From contig JAUNAG010000001.1 of the NCBI GenBank assembly GCA_030527685.1, forward strand, positions 52,166 to 85,210: 33,045 bases of DNA. Direction: 5' to 3'. This document shows, in pieces, positions 23,071-31,261 of this stretch. The position numbers were made by a program, and so were the translations under genes. The notes below the pieces were generated by a model that saw nothing but the letters and a program-made list of their open reading frames with translations, had not been told where the DNA came from and searched no databases. The stretch comes from Lachnospiraceae bacterium. GTDB taxonomy: Bacteria; Bacillota; Clostridia; Lachnospirales; Lachnospiraceae. Numbering within the stretch: the stretch's first letter is position 1; every line of letters starts with the position of its first letter.

Positions 23071-23802
23071 TTACAGAATTCCGGCGAGGAACTCTTTTGT
23101 GCGCTGCTGCTGCGGATGATCAAAGATCTGTTCCGGCGTACCTTCTTCGACAATGCGGCCTTCTTCCATGAAAATGATGCGGGACGCAATTTCTCTTGCA
23201 AGGCGCATCTCATGCGTGACAACCAGCATGGTCTGGCCGTCCTCATGCAGCTGCTTGATGACACCGGCAACTTCATCGACGAGCTCAGGATCCAGAGCAG
23301 AAGTCGGCTCATCCAGAAGCAGAAGTTCCGGATTGACGGCCATGGCACGGGCAATTCCGATACGCTGCTTCTGACCGCCGGAAAGCTGCTTCGGGTAGCT
23401 GTCACAGCGATCGGCCAGTCCGACCTTTTCAAGCAGTTCTCTGCCGATCCGGTTTGCCTCGGAGCGGTTCATCTTTTTCACATGAACCAGCGCTTCCGTA
23501 ATGTTCTGAAGTGCCGTGAGATTATGAAAGAGATTGTAGGACTGGAATACCATGGAGGTCTTTTTGCGGAGTGCGCGTTTCTCTGCTTTTTTTGCATGAC
23601 TTAAATCAACGGCAGTGTCACCGATCTGCATACTGCCGCTGTCGGCCTGCTCCAGAAAGTTCACGCAGCGAAGCAGAGTGGTCTTTCCGGAACCGCTTTT
23701 TCCGATCAGGACAACCGTTTCGCCGTCGCTGATGTCAAAGGAGATGCCTTTCAGAATTTCATTCTTTCCGAAGGATTTTTTCAGGTCTTTTATTTCAATC
23801 AT
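23071..23802 (-). CDS. Polar amino-acid ABC transporter ATP-binding protein (GlnQ/HisP type)
   Basis: This 243-residue ATPase has Walker [10 protein letters not shown] (about 34-42), the Q-loop [12 protein letters not shown], signature LSGGQKQR (about 140-147), Walker [14 protein letters not shown] (about 160-172) and H-loop VVTHE. 'FQSYNLF' and '[10 protein letters not shown]' are standard for polar amino-acid importers. It follows the opine-dehydrogenase gene by 15 bases and precedes the two permeases, so all are on one transcript. Confidence 0.95.
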   Translation of the reverse strand: MIEIKDLKKSFGKNEILKGISFDISDGETVVLIGKSGSGKTTLLRCVNFLEQADSGSMQIGDTAVDLSHAKKAEKRALRKKTSMVFQSYNLFHNLTALQNITEALVHVKKMNRSEANRIGRELLEKVGLADRCDSYPKQLSGGQKQRIGIARAMAVNPELLLLDEPTSALDPELVDEVAGVIKQLHEDGQTMLVVTHEMRLAREIASRIIFMEEGRIVEEGTPEQIFDHPQQQRTKEFLAGIL

Positions 23803-23817
23803 GTTAGTACATCCTTA

Positions 23818-24849
23818 TCATAAAATGTTCTGCAGGGCTTCACGGTCAAAGGAAACAGTACCCGCTTCGGCAAATGCCGGGACATTCTGCAGGTAAAGGG
23901 AGAAGAGCTGTGTCAGTGCAGAGCAGTACGGTACCGGCACCTGCAGCATTTTCCCAAGATTCACAAGCGGAAGAATGCCGTAAGGAAGATCTTCCAGAAT
24001 AAATCGATGCGTGACGGACTGCGGTGCCCTGACGTTCCGGTAGATTTCATTGCTTCGGAACAGTTCTGTGAGACTCTCGCAGTGGCTGCCCCAGGACTCA
24101 TTGAGCTGGGAGAGGATATCCTGATATTCGACCTGCAGTTTTGCGGAAAGAGCCTGCCGCTCGGCATCGATACCGAGGACGTATTCCTCTGCCCGTGTTG
24201 AAAATCCGTCAATCAGAAGCGAAAAGTCATCACCGTGCTCGATGCGGCTGATATTAAACAGCGAGAGCGGGATGTGAATGATCGGATTCGGCGCAGCAAG
24301 AGATGTCTGCCATGCATTTTTCAGGACCGTTACGTGACGGAAGGAGGCAGTCAGCAGGCTGTGGATCTTTTCAGAAAGCGGGCCGGAGACAGAGGCTGCG
24401 GATACCTGTGCTTTTATGGCTTTGACACGAAGAGTTCCGTCTGAAAATACGGAAATATAGGGCATGCCTCCGGTTTCTGCAATGCAGAGTGTGCTGTCCG
24501 GATAATACTTTTTCCGGATCTGGTAGGCCTCAACGGCACCCCAGTTTCCGTTTAAGATCAGCAGCTCGCGGTCTCCGTAACGGTAGATCATCTCGAAGAT
24601 ATCGCTGTGGGCATTGGCCCAGGATGCAACAATCAGCAGCTCGCCGAATTCGACAGCTTCACGAGGATCATCTGTGACGGGAATCCTGTATTCGCCCGGC
24701 AGCAGCTGAACGGAATGGACAGCCTGGCTGTTCAGAAATTCTTTTTTCTCTTTGCTTCTGGTATACAAAAGAATCTGGTGCCCCTGCTGCATCAGATGAA
24801 TGCAGCAGGCAGCACCAGTATTCCCAGCACCGATTACGGTAATATTCAT
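23818..24849 (-). CDS. NAD(P)-dependent octopine/nopaline (opine) dehydrogenase family protein
   Basis: This 343-residue enzyme has an N-terminal Rossmann fold (MNITVIGAGNTGAA, the GxGxxG motif, residues 1-14) and a C-terminal octopine-dehydrogenase domain. The family's catalytic histidine motif is present as NPIIHIPLSLFN (H192), and the conserved late segment appears as HRFILEDLPYGILPLVNLGKMLQVPVP (about 292-318). Opine dehydrogenases reversibly condense an amino acid with a 2-keto acid using NAD(P)H. Its position between the binding-protein gene (3 bases away) and the ATPase gene suggests it acts on the imported solute, splitting an opine to amino acid and keto acid. A biosynthetic role, as in opine metallophores, would need a nicotianamine-synthase-like partner, which is absent here. 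Confidence 0.88.
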   Translation of the reverse strand: MNITVIGAGNTGAACCIHLMQQGHQILLYTRSKEKKEFLNSQAVHSVQLLPGEYRIPVTDDPREAVEFGELLIVASWANAHSDIFEMIYRYGDRELLILNGNWGAVEAYQIRKKYYPDSTLCIAETGGMPYISVFSDGTLRVKAIKAQVSAASVSGPLSEKIHSLLTASFRHVTVLKNAWQTSLAAPNPIIHIPLSLFNISRIEHGDDFSLLIDGFSTRAEEYVLGIDAERQALSAKLQVEYQDILSQLNESWGSHCESLTELFRSNEIYRNVRAPQSVTHRFILEDLPYGILPLVNLGKMLQVPVPYCSALTQLFSLYLQNVPAFAEAGTVSFDREALQNIL

Positions 24850-24852
24850 AAA

Positions 24853-25731
24853 TTAGTCTTCCCAGTAGATTACGCTTGTCAGTTCGTCTGCACCTTCCAG
24901 ACTGAAGGCATCTTCACCATACCACTTCTCGGACAGCTCGGAAAGAGTACCGTCATCTCTGAGCTCCTGCAGTGCAGCATCAACAGCTTCGATCAGTTCG
25001 CTGCGGTCTGCTGCCTTTGTGTAAAGGAAGACTGTCGGGAAGAGACCGACGGAATCTGTTACCTTAAGATCCAGGTTCAGGTCTGCCTGTACGCTGGTGA
25101 AGGATGTGAACGGATAGATCGCTGCATCGTAGACACCGTTTGCAACAGCCTTCAGTGTATCGGCTGTGGTAGCGGACTGCTCTGTAGCACCTTCAAAATC
25201 GATGGCCAGATCCGGGTTTGCTGCATTGAAAGCATTGATGATGGTGTAGCGGGCATCATCTGTCGGGATCGGTGCAAGCTGCTTGTCGCTGGAAGCAAGA
25301 TCCTCGAGGGAGTTGATGCTATCCTCATCGCTTCTGACAATCAGACGAGCATCGCTGATGCTGACCGGGTTATTGGAATGATCAAAGGTTTCGAAGCGCT
25401 CCTTTGTTCCGTAGAAGCTGCAGCTTGCCAGATCATATTTGCCGGACTGCAGGCCGACAAGAAGAGCATCCTGCTCAAGAGCTGTGTATTCGAAATCGTA
25501 CTGCTCGAGCTTTTCGTCGATTAATTTCAGAACTTCGAAATCATAACCGCTGAACTCGCCGTTTTCATCAACGAAGGTATACGGCTTTTTGCCGGTAACA
25601 CCTGCAACCTGAATGACTTCTGCTTCAGAAGCTTCAGAAGCGGACTCTGCAAAAACCGGGATGCCGGAGCCAAGAACAGTGACAACAGATAATGCAGCAG
25701 CTGCGAATTTTACGGATGTGCTCTTCTTCAT
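24853..25731 (-). CDS. Extracellular solute-binding protein family 3 of the opine/amino-acid transporter
   Basis: This 292-residue binding protein has a signal peptide (MKKSTSVKFAAAALSVVTVLGSGIPVFAES) and a mature SBP_bac_3 fold: KPYTFVDENGEFSGYDFEVLKLIDEKL, QSGKYDLASCSFYGTKERFETFDHS, and a C-terminal LQELRDDGTLSELSEKWYGED. The signal peptide has no lipobox cysteine, whereas a Gram-positive binding protein would normally be a lipoprotein; it may be released, or held by the permease. It is the first gene of the five-gene operon and has a plausible promoter upstream. The ligand is inferred to be an opine or polar amino acid from the neighbouring dehydrogenase. Confidence 0.9.
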   Translation of the reverse strand: MKKSTSVKFAAAALSVVTVLGSGIPVFAESASEASEAEVIQVAGVTGKKPYTFVDENGEFSGYDFEVLKLIDEKLEQYDFEYTALEQDALLVGLQSGKYDLASCSFYGTKERFETFDHSNNPVSISDARLIVRSDEDSINSLEDLASSDKQLAPIPTDDARYTIINAFNAANPDLAIDFEGATEQSATTADTLKAVANGVYDAAIYPFTSFTSVQADLNLDLKVTDSVGLFPTVFLYTKAADRSELIEAVDAALQELRDDGTLSELSEKWYGEDAFSLEGADELTSVIYWED

Positions 25732-25779
25732 AATAACCCTCTTTTCCTATAAAAATAATATGCGTTCTTGATGAGGCAA

Positions 25780-25809
25780 ATTATACTAAAGAGAAAGGGA
25801 GGATGTCCA
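25780..25809 (-). promoter_or_regulatory. Promoter of the opine/amino-acid ABC operon
   Basis: On the minus strand TGGACA (25809-25804), an 18-base spacer and a perfect TATAAT (25785-25780) stand about 49 bases before the binding-protein start codon. Confidence 0.6.
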
Positions 25810-25892
25810 AAAGGAATATATTATGTATGTCTATAAATTATTTTTATGGTGCGGGCTGTTCCGTGAATTTCCTGCGACATCAAAATGCTCTG

Positions 25893-25927
25893 AAAAAAGG
25901 AAGCGCCGGTTCCGGCGCTTCCCTTTT
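25893..25927 (-). terminator. Terminator of the [FeFe] hydrogenase gene
   Basis: GGAAGCGCCGG (25899-25909) and CCGGCGCTTCC (25912-25922) form a perfect 11-bp stem with a tight loop. On the minus strand it is followed by TTTTTT; on the + strand it is followed by CTTTTT, so it may work in both directions. Confidence 0.85.
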
Positions 25928-25979
25928 TATATACCTGATTCTGTTATAAAATCGGAGTTTTCGTAATAAGGCTGCTGTC

Positions 25980-27494
25980 TTATTCCTCGATCTCCGGAAG
26001 GATATCTTCGTAGTTGCTCTCATAAGCATGCTGAGAGGTAGATACCTGTTTTGCCTTGTTGACAGCTGCGGTTGCTCTTGCGAGCGGCAGCAGTGTACCG
26101 GCACCGCCGACACAGCCGCCCGGGCATGCCATACCTTCCAGAAGGTAACCGTCATATTTACCCTTTACAGCCATCTGCAGCATCTTCTTGCAGTTATCAA
26201 GGCCTTCTGCCTTCTCAATCTTGACTTCTCTGTCCGGATATTTCTTCTTGATGACCTCAGCAACGGCATTGGCAACACCGCCGGATACAGCGAAGCATCT
26301 TCCGTCGGCACTTGCGCCGTGAAGACCGCTGTCTTCAGGAAGAGATGCAAAGTTGACCTGCTTTGCCTCAAACATGCCCATAACCTCCTCAAAGGTCAGG
26401 ACAAAATCGATATCGCTTCGTACATGGCGGCGTGATGCCTCCAGCTTCTTCGCAGCACAAGGACCGATGAAGCAGACCATGCAGCCCGGATGCTGCTTCT
26501 TGATCAGACGTCCGGTCAGGACCATCGGTGTCAGAGCCATGGAGATGCAGTCTGCATAATCCGGGAAGGTCTTCTTAGCCATGACAGACCATGCCGGGCA
26601 GCAGCTGGTGCCCATGAACGGAAGCTTTTCCGGAACTTCGTTGACGAAGTCTTCTGCTTCCTGCAGCGTGCAGAGGTCAGCACCGATAGCAACTTCTACA
26701 GCATCGGTGAAGCCGAGTTCCTGGAAGGCAGCACGCATACGCGGGAAGGTCAGCTTCGGATCAATCTGTCCGGCTACAGCCGGTGCGATAGCAGCATATA
26801 CAGGGACATCAGAGCGGATTGCCTGAATTACCTGGAAGATCTGTGCCTTGTCGGCAATAGCGCCGAACGGGCAGTTTGCAAGGCACATGCCGCAGCTGAC
26901 ACATTTTTCCTGATCGATATCGGCTCTTCCGAATTCGTCGGAGGAGATTGCCTTCATGCCGCAGGCCTTGGCGCACGGACGTTCCATCTTAATAATGGCA
27001 CCGTAGGGACATGCTTTTACGCACTGACCGCACTTGACGCACTTGGACTGATCGACTACAGACTTTCCGTCCTTAAAGGAGATGGCGTCTTTCGGACATA
27101 CCTCCTGGCACGGATGAGCCAGACATCCCTGACACTGCTCTGTTACGGTTACGACATTGTCAGGACATTTGTGACATGCGAACTTGATGATGTTGATCAG
27201 CGGCGGCTGATAGTACTTCTCCGGTTTAACAGCCTCTTCGGCACCGCTTGAGACGGGACCGTGCTCGGAAGCAGAACGGAGAGGAAGTCCCATGGCCAGA
27301 CGCAGACGCTCACGAACAATTGCTCTCTCAAGGAAAACGCTGTCATGATACATAGAGACTTCTCCCGGCACAACGCGATAGGGAATATTCTCCATCTCGG
27401 AGAGGCCTTTTTCCTCATAGTGATAGGAAAGGTCTGCGATTTCGGCAAAGATACTCTTACGGATTTCATTTACAGAAGTGTGAATACCACGCAT
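25980..27494 (-). CDS. [FeFe] hydrogenase, group B (monomeric, multi-ferredoxin)
   Basis: This 504-residue hydrogenase has an N-terminal region (1-105), then ferredoxin-type clusters: C121-x2-C124-x4-C129-x3-C133; C152, C155, C158, C162; an extra PCAKAC pair (C174, C178); and C198, C201, C204, C208. The H-cluster motifs are L1 TSCCPAW (C298, C299), L2 FIGPCAAKK (C346) and L3 EGMACPGGCVGG (C457, C461). The CC in L1 and the GPCAAKK form of L2 fit the group B enzymes of gut Clostridia, which couple to ferredoxin and whose physiological direction is debated. A good AAGGAG precedes the start. No maturase genes (HydEFG) are nearby; the gene appears monocistronic and is closed by a terminator. Confidence 0.93.
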   Translation of the reverse strand: MRGIHTSVNEIRKSIFAEIADLSYHYEEKGLSEMENIPYRVVPGEVSMYHDSVFLERAIVRERLRLAMGLPLRSASEHGPVSSGAEEAVKPEKYYQPPLINIIKFACHKCPDNVVTVTEQCQGCLAHPCQEVCPKDAISFKDGKSVVDQSKCVKCGQCVKACPYGAIIKMERPCAKACGMKAISSDEFGRADIDQEKCVSCGMCLANCPFGAIADKAQIFQVIQAIRSDVPVYAAIAPAVAGQIDPKLTFPRMRAAFQELGFTDAVEVAIGADLCTLQEAEDFVNEVPEKLPFMGTSCCPAWSVMAKKTFPDYADCISMALTPMVLTGRLIKKQHPGCMVCFIGPCAAKKLEASRRHVRSDIDFVLTFEEVMGMFEAKQVNFASLPEDSGLHGASADGRCFAVSGGVANAVAEVIKKKYPDREVKIEKAEGLDNCKKMLQMAVKGKYDGYLLEGMACPGGCVGGAGTLLPLARATAAVNKAKQVSTSQHAYESNYEDILPEIEE

Positions 27495-27508
27495 CTTTTT
27501 TTCTCCTT

Positions 27509-27530
27509 ACGAAACACATCACGAAACACA
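27509..27530. repeat. Short direct repeat upstream of the hydrogenase gene
   Basis: ACGAAACACA occurs twice (27509-27518 and 27521-27530) with a 12-base period, about one helical turn, directly upstream of the hydrogenase Shine-Dalgarno. A separate small inverted repeat, TTGCTAATAGCAA, lies further upstream at about 27558-27570. Either could be a regulator site; neither matches a consensus I recognise. Confidence 0.4.
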
Positions 27531-27636
27531 AACAACTGCTGTTCGAATTACTAAAATTGCTAATAGCAACATAACATTTATGAACACCTTCTGCAATCGT
27601 TTTCAATGTTTTCTGCGTTTTATATCAGATGAAATC

Positions 27637-27708
27637 TTATCTTTTGCCGAGATATTCTGCCAGGTCATTCCTCTTCAGGAAGACATACAGAGATTTATGT
27701 CTGGTCAT
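27637..27708 (-). pseudogene. Possible hipA remnant: 23-codon ORF behind the HipB-like gene
   Basis: A strong AGGAGG precedes ATG at 27708-27706, which overlaps the last codons of the upstream regulator gene. The ORF reads MTRHKSLYVFLKRNDLAEYL then GKR-stop. 'K-LYV-' followed by a short basic turn resembles the start of HipA N-terminal domains, and the overlap with a HipB-like gene is the usual hipBA arrangement. A full HipA is about 400 residues or more; here only the first 23 codons remain before the hydrogenase leader. It could instead be a genuine small peptide, so the assignment is tentative. Confidence 0.5.
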
Positions 27709-27976
27709 TGATTACCTCCTGTATGGAACTATATTTCTTCTTCGCAAACAGGGCAGCAAAATCATCCTCACAGTTAAGAGCAAATCCGATCTTTATAAGA
27801 GAAGACAGAGAGATTTCACCTGTCCGTTCAAAACGCTTGACAGACCCCAGACTTACATCGGAAAGTTCACTCAGACGCTGCTGCGTAATCTTTTGTTCTT
27901 TTCTTCGAGCTTTGACTCTCCTGGCGATATCGAGATTGATATCTGCAGGAGACAGTAAAAAATTAAAATTATTCAT
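27695..27976 (-). CDS. HipB-like XRE-family DNA-binding regulator
   Basis: This 93-residue protein contains a helix-turn-helix at about residues 14-70: IARRVKARRKEQKITQQRLSELSDVSLGSVKRFERTGEISLSSLIKIGFAL. It resembles HipB-type antitoxins and regulators. I chose the internal Met (MNNFNFLLSPADI) as start, since HipB-like proteins often begin this way; the frame is open 12 codons further. No strong Shine-Dalgarno is seen for either. It is followed by a truncated hipA-like ORF, so it seems to be an orphan antitoxin or regulator. It could act on its own promoter or on the hydrogenase gene downstream; nothing in the sequence decides this. Confidence 0.82.
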   Translation of the reverse strand: MNNFNFLLSPADINLDIARRVKARRKEQKITQQRLSELSDVSLGSVKRFERTGEISLSSLIKIGFALNCEDDFAALFAKKKYSSIQEVINDQT

Positions 27977-28130
27977 AGCTAATATTTTAATCGTTTTGCA
28001 CAGAAAATGCAATTGACGGCTAATATATTATCCGGAAATCGGATGCATGATCAAAATTCACTCTTTCGAAATACAGGCATCATTGCTACAATCAATGGAA
28101 ATGTGTGAATTGCAAATGAGGTTAAGAATC

Positions 28131-29315
28131 ATGGATATCAGAAAAAGAGTGGAAGAAATCGAAGGCGAGCTGATTGCGATGAGACGTGACTTTCATCGTC
28201 ATCCGGAGAATTCCTGGGAAGAGGTGAGGACGCAGCAGAAGATTATCGAGCGGCTGGAAATGCTCGGAATTCCCTGCTGTAAAGCGGCAAAGACCGGTGT
28301 GCTTGCTACCATTAAAGGAAGTCATGCATCCGGTCCGGTGATCGGTCTGCGCGCAGATATTGATGCACTGGCTGTTTCGGAGGAGTCGGGTGTGGATTTC
28401 TGTTCTGAAGAAGAGGGATGTATGCATGCCTGCGGACATGACACGCATATTTCTATTCTTCTTGCCGCAGCGGAAATTCTGAATGAGATGAAAGAGGAAC
28501 TGAATGTAACGGTTCGTCTGATCTTCCAGCCGGCAGAGGAGTACATCGCAGACTGCGGCGCACCTTATATGAACCGTGAGCCGCTGGTGCAGGAATGTGA
28601 ACGCCTCGTAGCGCTTCACATCTGGAGTAAGCTGGAAAGCGGCTATGCTTCTCTTCGTTACGGTCCGGTGATGGCAGCAGCTGATACCTTTGATTTATGG
28701 ATTAAGGGTCAGGGAGGACACGGTGCACTGCCGCACCAGACTATTGACCCGGTTGTGGCAGGAGCAGAGCTTGTCAATGCACTGCAGAAGGTCGTGAGCA
28801 GAGAGGTGGATCCGCTGGATCCGGCTGTCATCAGCATTACGTCTTTTCAGGCAGGTACAAGTGCGAATGTCATTCCGGACAGTGCCCATCTGATGGGAAC
28901 AGCCCGAACATTTAATACAGAACTCAGAGAGCGCTTCCCGGAGATGATCGACAGAATTGCACAGGGAGTGGCTGCTTCAACAAGAACGGAGATCAGACTG
29001 GATTATCACAGAGGTCCGCGCCCGACCATCAATGACCGTGCCTGCACAGATACAGGTCTTCGCGCTGCGAAAGAAGTGTTCGGTGAGGATCATCTGGTGG
29101 AATTTCCGCTTCAGATGAGCGGCGAGGATTTCTCGCTTTACGATAATCCGAAGTGCCTGATGCTTCTCGGAGGCGGTGATCCGGATGAAAGCCTGCGCTA
29201 TGCACAGCATAACCCGCATTTCATCATCCGCGAGGAGGCGCTGAAGCTTGGCGTTGAGTACTTTGTCCGCTATGTTGCGGAATACAGCAAAGAGCATGCG
29301 CCGGAAGGAAAGTGA
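28131..29315 (+). CDS. M20 family metallo-amidohydrolase (hippurate hydrolase/IAA-amino acid hydrolase-like)
   Basis: This 394-residue cytoplasmic enzyme starts at the ATG preceded by GAGGTTAAGAATC; the frame is open 28 codons upstream but without a good start. Family hallmarks are RRDFHRHPENSWEE, GLRADIDALAV, GCMHACGHDTHISILL (C101, H103), QPAEEY, LHIWSKLESGY (metal ligand His) and MSGEDFSLY near the end. The Cys-Gly-His-Asp form is that of the M20D amidohydrolases, which cleave N-acyl or aminoacyl amides using two metal ions. The dimerisation domain (ADTFDLWIKGQGGHGALPHQTIDPV) is intact. The natural substrate is unknown. It is a single gene closed by a strong terminator. Confidence 0.92.
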   Translation: MDIRKRVEEIEGELIAMRRDFHRHPENSWEEVRTQQKIIERLEMLGIPCCKAAKTGVLATIKGSHASGPVIGLRADIDALAVSEESGVDFCSEEEGCMHACGHDTHISILLAAAEILNEMKEELNVTVRLIFQPAEEYIADCGAPYMNREPLVQECERLVALHIWSKLESGYASLRYGPVMAAADTFDLWIKGQGGHGALPHQTIDPVVAGAELVNALQKVVSREVDPLDPAVISITSFQAGTSANVIPDSAHLMGTARTFNTELRERFPEMIDRIAQGVAASTRTEIRLDYHRGPRPTINDRACTDTGLRAAKEVFGEDHLVEFPLQMSGEDFSLYDNPKCLMLLGGGDPDESLRYAQHNPHFIIREEALKLGVEYFVRYVAEYSKEHAPEGK

Positions 29316-29372
29316 AGCGCAAATACGCAGCTTAAAAAAAGAGCACACGGGAAGTCAGAATAAATAACGAAA

Positions 29373-29415
29373 GAGGTTGTGAAAATCGTGATAGATTTTC
29401 ACAGCCTCTTTTTTT
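29373..29415 (+). terminator. Intrinsic terminator after the amidohydrolase gene
   Basis: GAGGTTGTGAAAATC (29373-29387) pairs with GATTTTCACAGCCTC (29394-29408), a 15-bp stem with one G-T pair, loop GTGATA, followed by seven T. It also separates the gene from the convergent secreted-protein gene. Confidence 0.92.
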
Positions 29416-29434
29416 GCTGTTTGTGATATGTGCA

Positions 29435-30190
29435 TTATGAGGCAGGATGTACAGCAGCCTCTGCCAGGGGCAGCAGTTCTGTATACAGGTCAGTGACTTC
29501 ATAGCCCCGCAGGAACGGAGCCTGATAGGTAAACGGAACGCAGTGGCTGTACTCTTCATTCATAGCGGCAAACCAGCTTTCTTCTGAAGCATACTCTGTA
29601 TCGCCGACCGTCCATACAGTGGATTCGGAGTAGTCTTCGGAGGAGACGGTCGTCTCTGTCTTTCCGATGAGTTCACTGGTGATGACATGATCCTTTAAGC
29701 GGAAAGCAAATACCGTGCGGCCGTTGGAAGCAATCCCTCCACGCCAGGAATCACAGGCAAAGTAGATATAGGAATCTGCTGTCAGATCATAATAGCCGGT
29801 GAAGCTTCGGTCCTGAGAGCTGAAGGTATCTTCGACAGAAAGATTGAGAAAACTGTCCGGCATATCTCCGTCCCAGGGAAGCTCGATCCGGGTCAGGCCG
29901 TCAAGAGACTCGTTGATCTCGTACATTTTAATATAACTGAAGATGCCGCTTCCGGTTGTAAGCATGGAATGCACTTCAAGAAGACCGTTTTTGTCCAAAT
30001 CGGTGATACTGTAAATAGACGACATGGCGGCGAAGTCATCCTCTGCATTTTCCCAGAGAGAATAATTGTCTGTGAGAACACGAACCTGTGATTCGATATC
30101 CGGTGCTGCGCTGACAGCGGAAGCAGATGCGGCAGTCATCAGTACGGATGCTGTGAGCAGTGCCGGAAGCAGAGCAGTTTTCTTTATCAT
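29435..30190 (-). CDS. Secreted protein of unknown function
   Basis: This 251-residue protein starts at the ATG behind GGGAGGACTCC; the frame extends 14 codons upstream without support. It begins with a clear Sec signal peptide (MIKKTALLPALLTASVLMT then AASASAVSA, SPase I site near residue 28). The mature part is acidic and rich in Tyr, Trp and Ser. One segment, SITDLDKNGLLEV (about residues 60-72), resembles an EF-hand/dockerin calcium loop (DxDxNGxxxV), often seen in secreted Clostridial proteins. No enzyme motif is recognised. A perfect TATAAT at 30224-30229 (minus strand) is a likely -10 box, 34 bases upstream. It converges with the amidohydrolase gene. Confidence 0.8.
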   Translation of the reverse strand: MIKKTALLPALLTASVLMTAASASAVSAAPDIESQVRVLTDNYSLWENAEDDFAAMSSIYSITDLDKNGLLEVHSMLTTGSGIFSYIKMYEINESLDGLTRIELPWDGDMPDSFLNLSVEDTFSSQDRSFTGYYDLTADSYIYFACDSWRGGIASNGRTVFAFRLKDHVITSELIGKTETTVSSEDYSESTVWTVGDTEYASEESWFAAMNEEYSHCVPFTYQAPFLRGYEVTDLYTELLPLAEAAVHPAS

Positions 30191-30343
30191 ATGGAGTCCT
30201 CCCGATATCTCTTTTTTTCTAAAATTATACATATAAAAAGAAGGAATATCTATAACAGGACAGATTTGGTAAAGACATGGAATAGAGAATATGTTTCAAT
30301 GTGATTAGAGGCTGCTAATAAAGAATAAGAGAGAATAAATGAT

Positions 30344-31201
30344 ATGAGTAATAAAATCAAAATTGAGAAAAATTCTGTGCAGGAGACACTGCTTGTTCCG
30401 CTTTATGGGCGAAAAATGTGCGCGGAAAAGTTTCCGGAACTTTATAACGATACATCTGCCCGGGAGCTTTGTGAGCATATTGATTACGATTTTTCCGATC
30501 TGGAAGCGAAAAAAGGCAGCTTTTTCTATGAATTCGGCGCGCTGGAGGCTGCTATGCGTCAGCTGGATATTATGTGGGAAATCAGAGAGTATCTGAAACA
30601 GTATCCGAAGGCTGCGGTTGTGAATCTGGGATGCGGTCTGGACCAGACTGGCAGAGCCTGCGATAACGGCAGCTGCAGGATCTTTAATCTGGATTTTCCG
30701 GAGATTATAGCTGCGAGAAATGAACTGCTTCCCGCAGGTGACAGAGAGGAGCATATTGCTGCAGATCTGAAAGACCACCGCTGGATGGACAGGGTGGATG
30801 GAACGAACGGAGTGATCTTCTTTGCAGCAGGTGTGTTTCACTACTTTAAAGCAGCAGAGGTGAAAAGTCTGGTTCAGGAGATGGCAGAACATTATCCGGG
30901 CGGAAGACTGATTTTTGATACAGTCGGCAAGCTGGGATTGAAACTGATGATGTCCGGGACACTGAAGAGCATGGGCATTGACAATGTAGAAGGGATGTTT
31001 TATGTGGATAAGCCTGGACAAGAGCTGCAATGGGGAGAACGAATCCGGATCAGCAGTAAGGGTTATATGCTCGGCTATTATGATATGAAGAGTCCGGGAA
31101 TACGCGCAGGGCATCGTTTTCTGGCTCACGTTGGTGATGATCTGATGCATATGGCAGTTCACAGAGCAGAATTTGCAGTTCCGGTTTCAGAAAAGGAGTG
31201 A
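30344..31201 (+). CDS. Class I SAM-dependent methyltransferase, LCM/TcmP-like
   Basis: This 285-residue protein has the SAM-binding motif I VVNLGCGLDQTG (about 91-102), an acidic end of strand 2 (FNLDFPEIIAARNELLP, about 113-129) and a motif IV-like GVIFFAAGVFHYF. The length and motifs place it in the leucine carboxymethyltransferase-like group with TcmP-type O-methyltransferases. Proteins of this kind are common in gut Clostridia; the methyl acceptor is unknown. The start follows a purine-rich AAGAGAGAATAA. It is a single gene, convergent with the alpha-galactosidase and separated from it by a nested hairpin. Confidence 0.87.
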   Translation: MSNKIKIEKNSVQETLLVPLYGRKMCAEKFPELYNDTSARELCEHIDYDFSDLEAKKGSFFYEFGALEAAMRQLDIMWEIREYLKQYPKAAVVNLGCGLDQTGRACDNGSCRIFNLDFPEIIAARNELLPAGDREEHIAADLKDHRWMDRVDGTNGVIFFAAGVFHYFKAAEVKSLVQEMAEHYPGGRLIFDTVGKLGLKLMMSGTLKSMGIDNVEGMFYVDKPGQELQWGERIRISSKGYMLGYYDMKSPGIRAGHRFLAHVGDDLMHMAVHRAEFAVPVSEKE

Positions 31202-31209
31202 AAAAGAAA

Positions 31210-31255
31210 CAGCGCAGGGAATGACGGAAAGTTTCCGTCAACCCTGCGCTGCTTT
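31210..31255. terminator. Nested hairpin terminator between convergent genes
   Basis: The outer stem CAGCGCAGGG/CCCTGCGCTG (31210-31219 with 31242-31251) encloses a second perfect stem TGACGGAAA/TTTCCGTCA (31222-31230 with 31232-31240). On the minus strand the tail is TTTCTTTTTC, a fair terminator for the alpha-galactosidase; on the + strand the tail is weaker (CTTTGTACTTTT). Confidence 0.8.
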
Positions 31256-31261
31256 GTACTT

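Noticed and set aside
24607..25524. Plus-strand open frame of 305 codons antisense to the opine dehydrogenase and binding-protein genes
   Set aside because: Composition (many Cys, Ile, Asp) is that of a reverse-complement shadow; the minus-strand frames carry full family motifs.
26490..27251. Plus-strand open frame of 253 codons antisense to the hydrogenase
   Set aside because: No domain, and it is explained by codon bias of the hydrogenase gene, whose cluster motifs are unmistakable.
27629..27958. Plus-strand 109-codon frame antisense to the HipB-like gene
   Set aside because: The minus strand holds a clear helix-turn-helix protein; the plus frame has no domain and no start signal.
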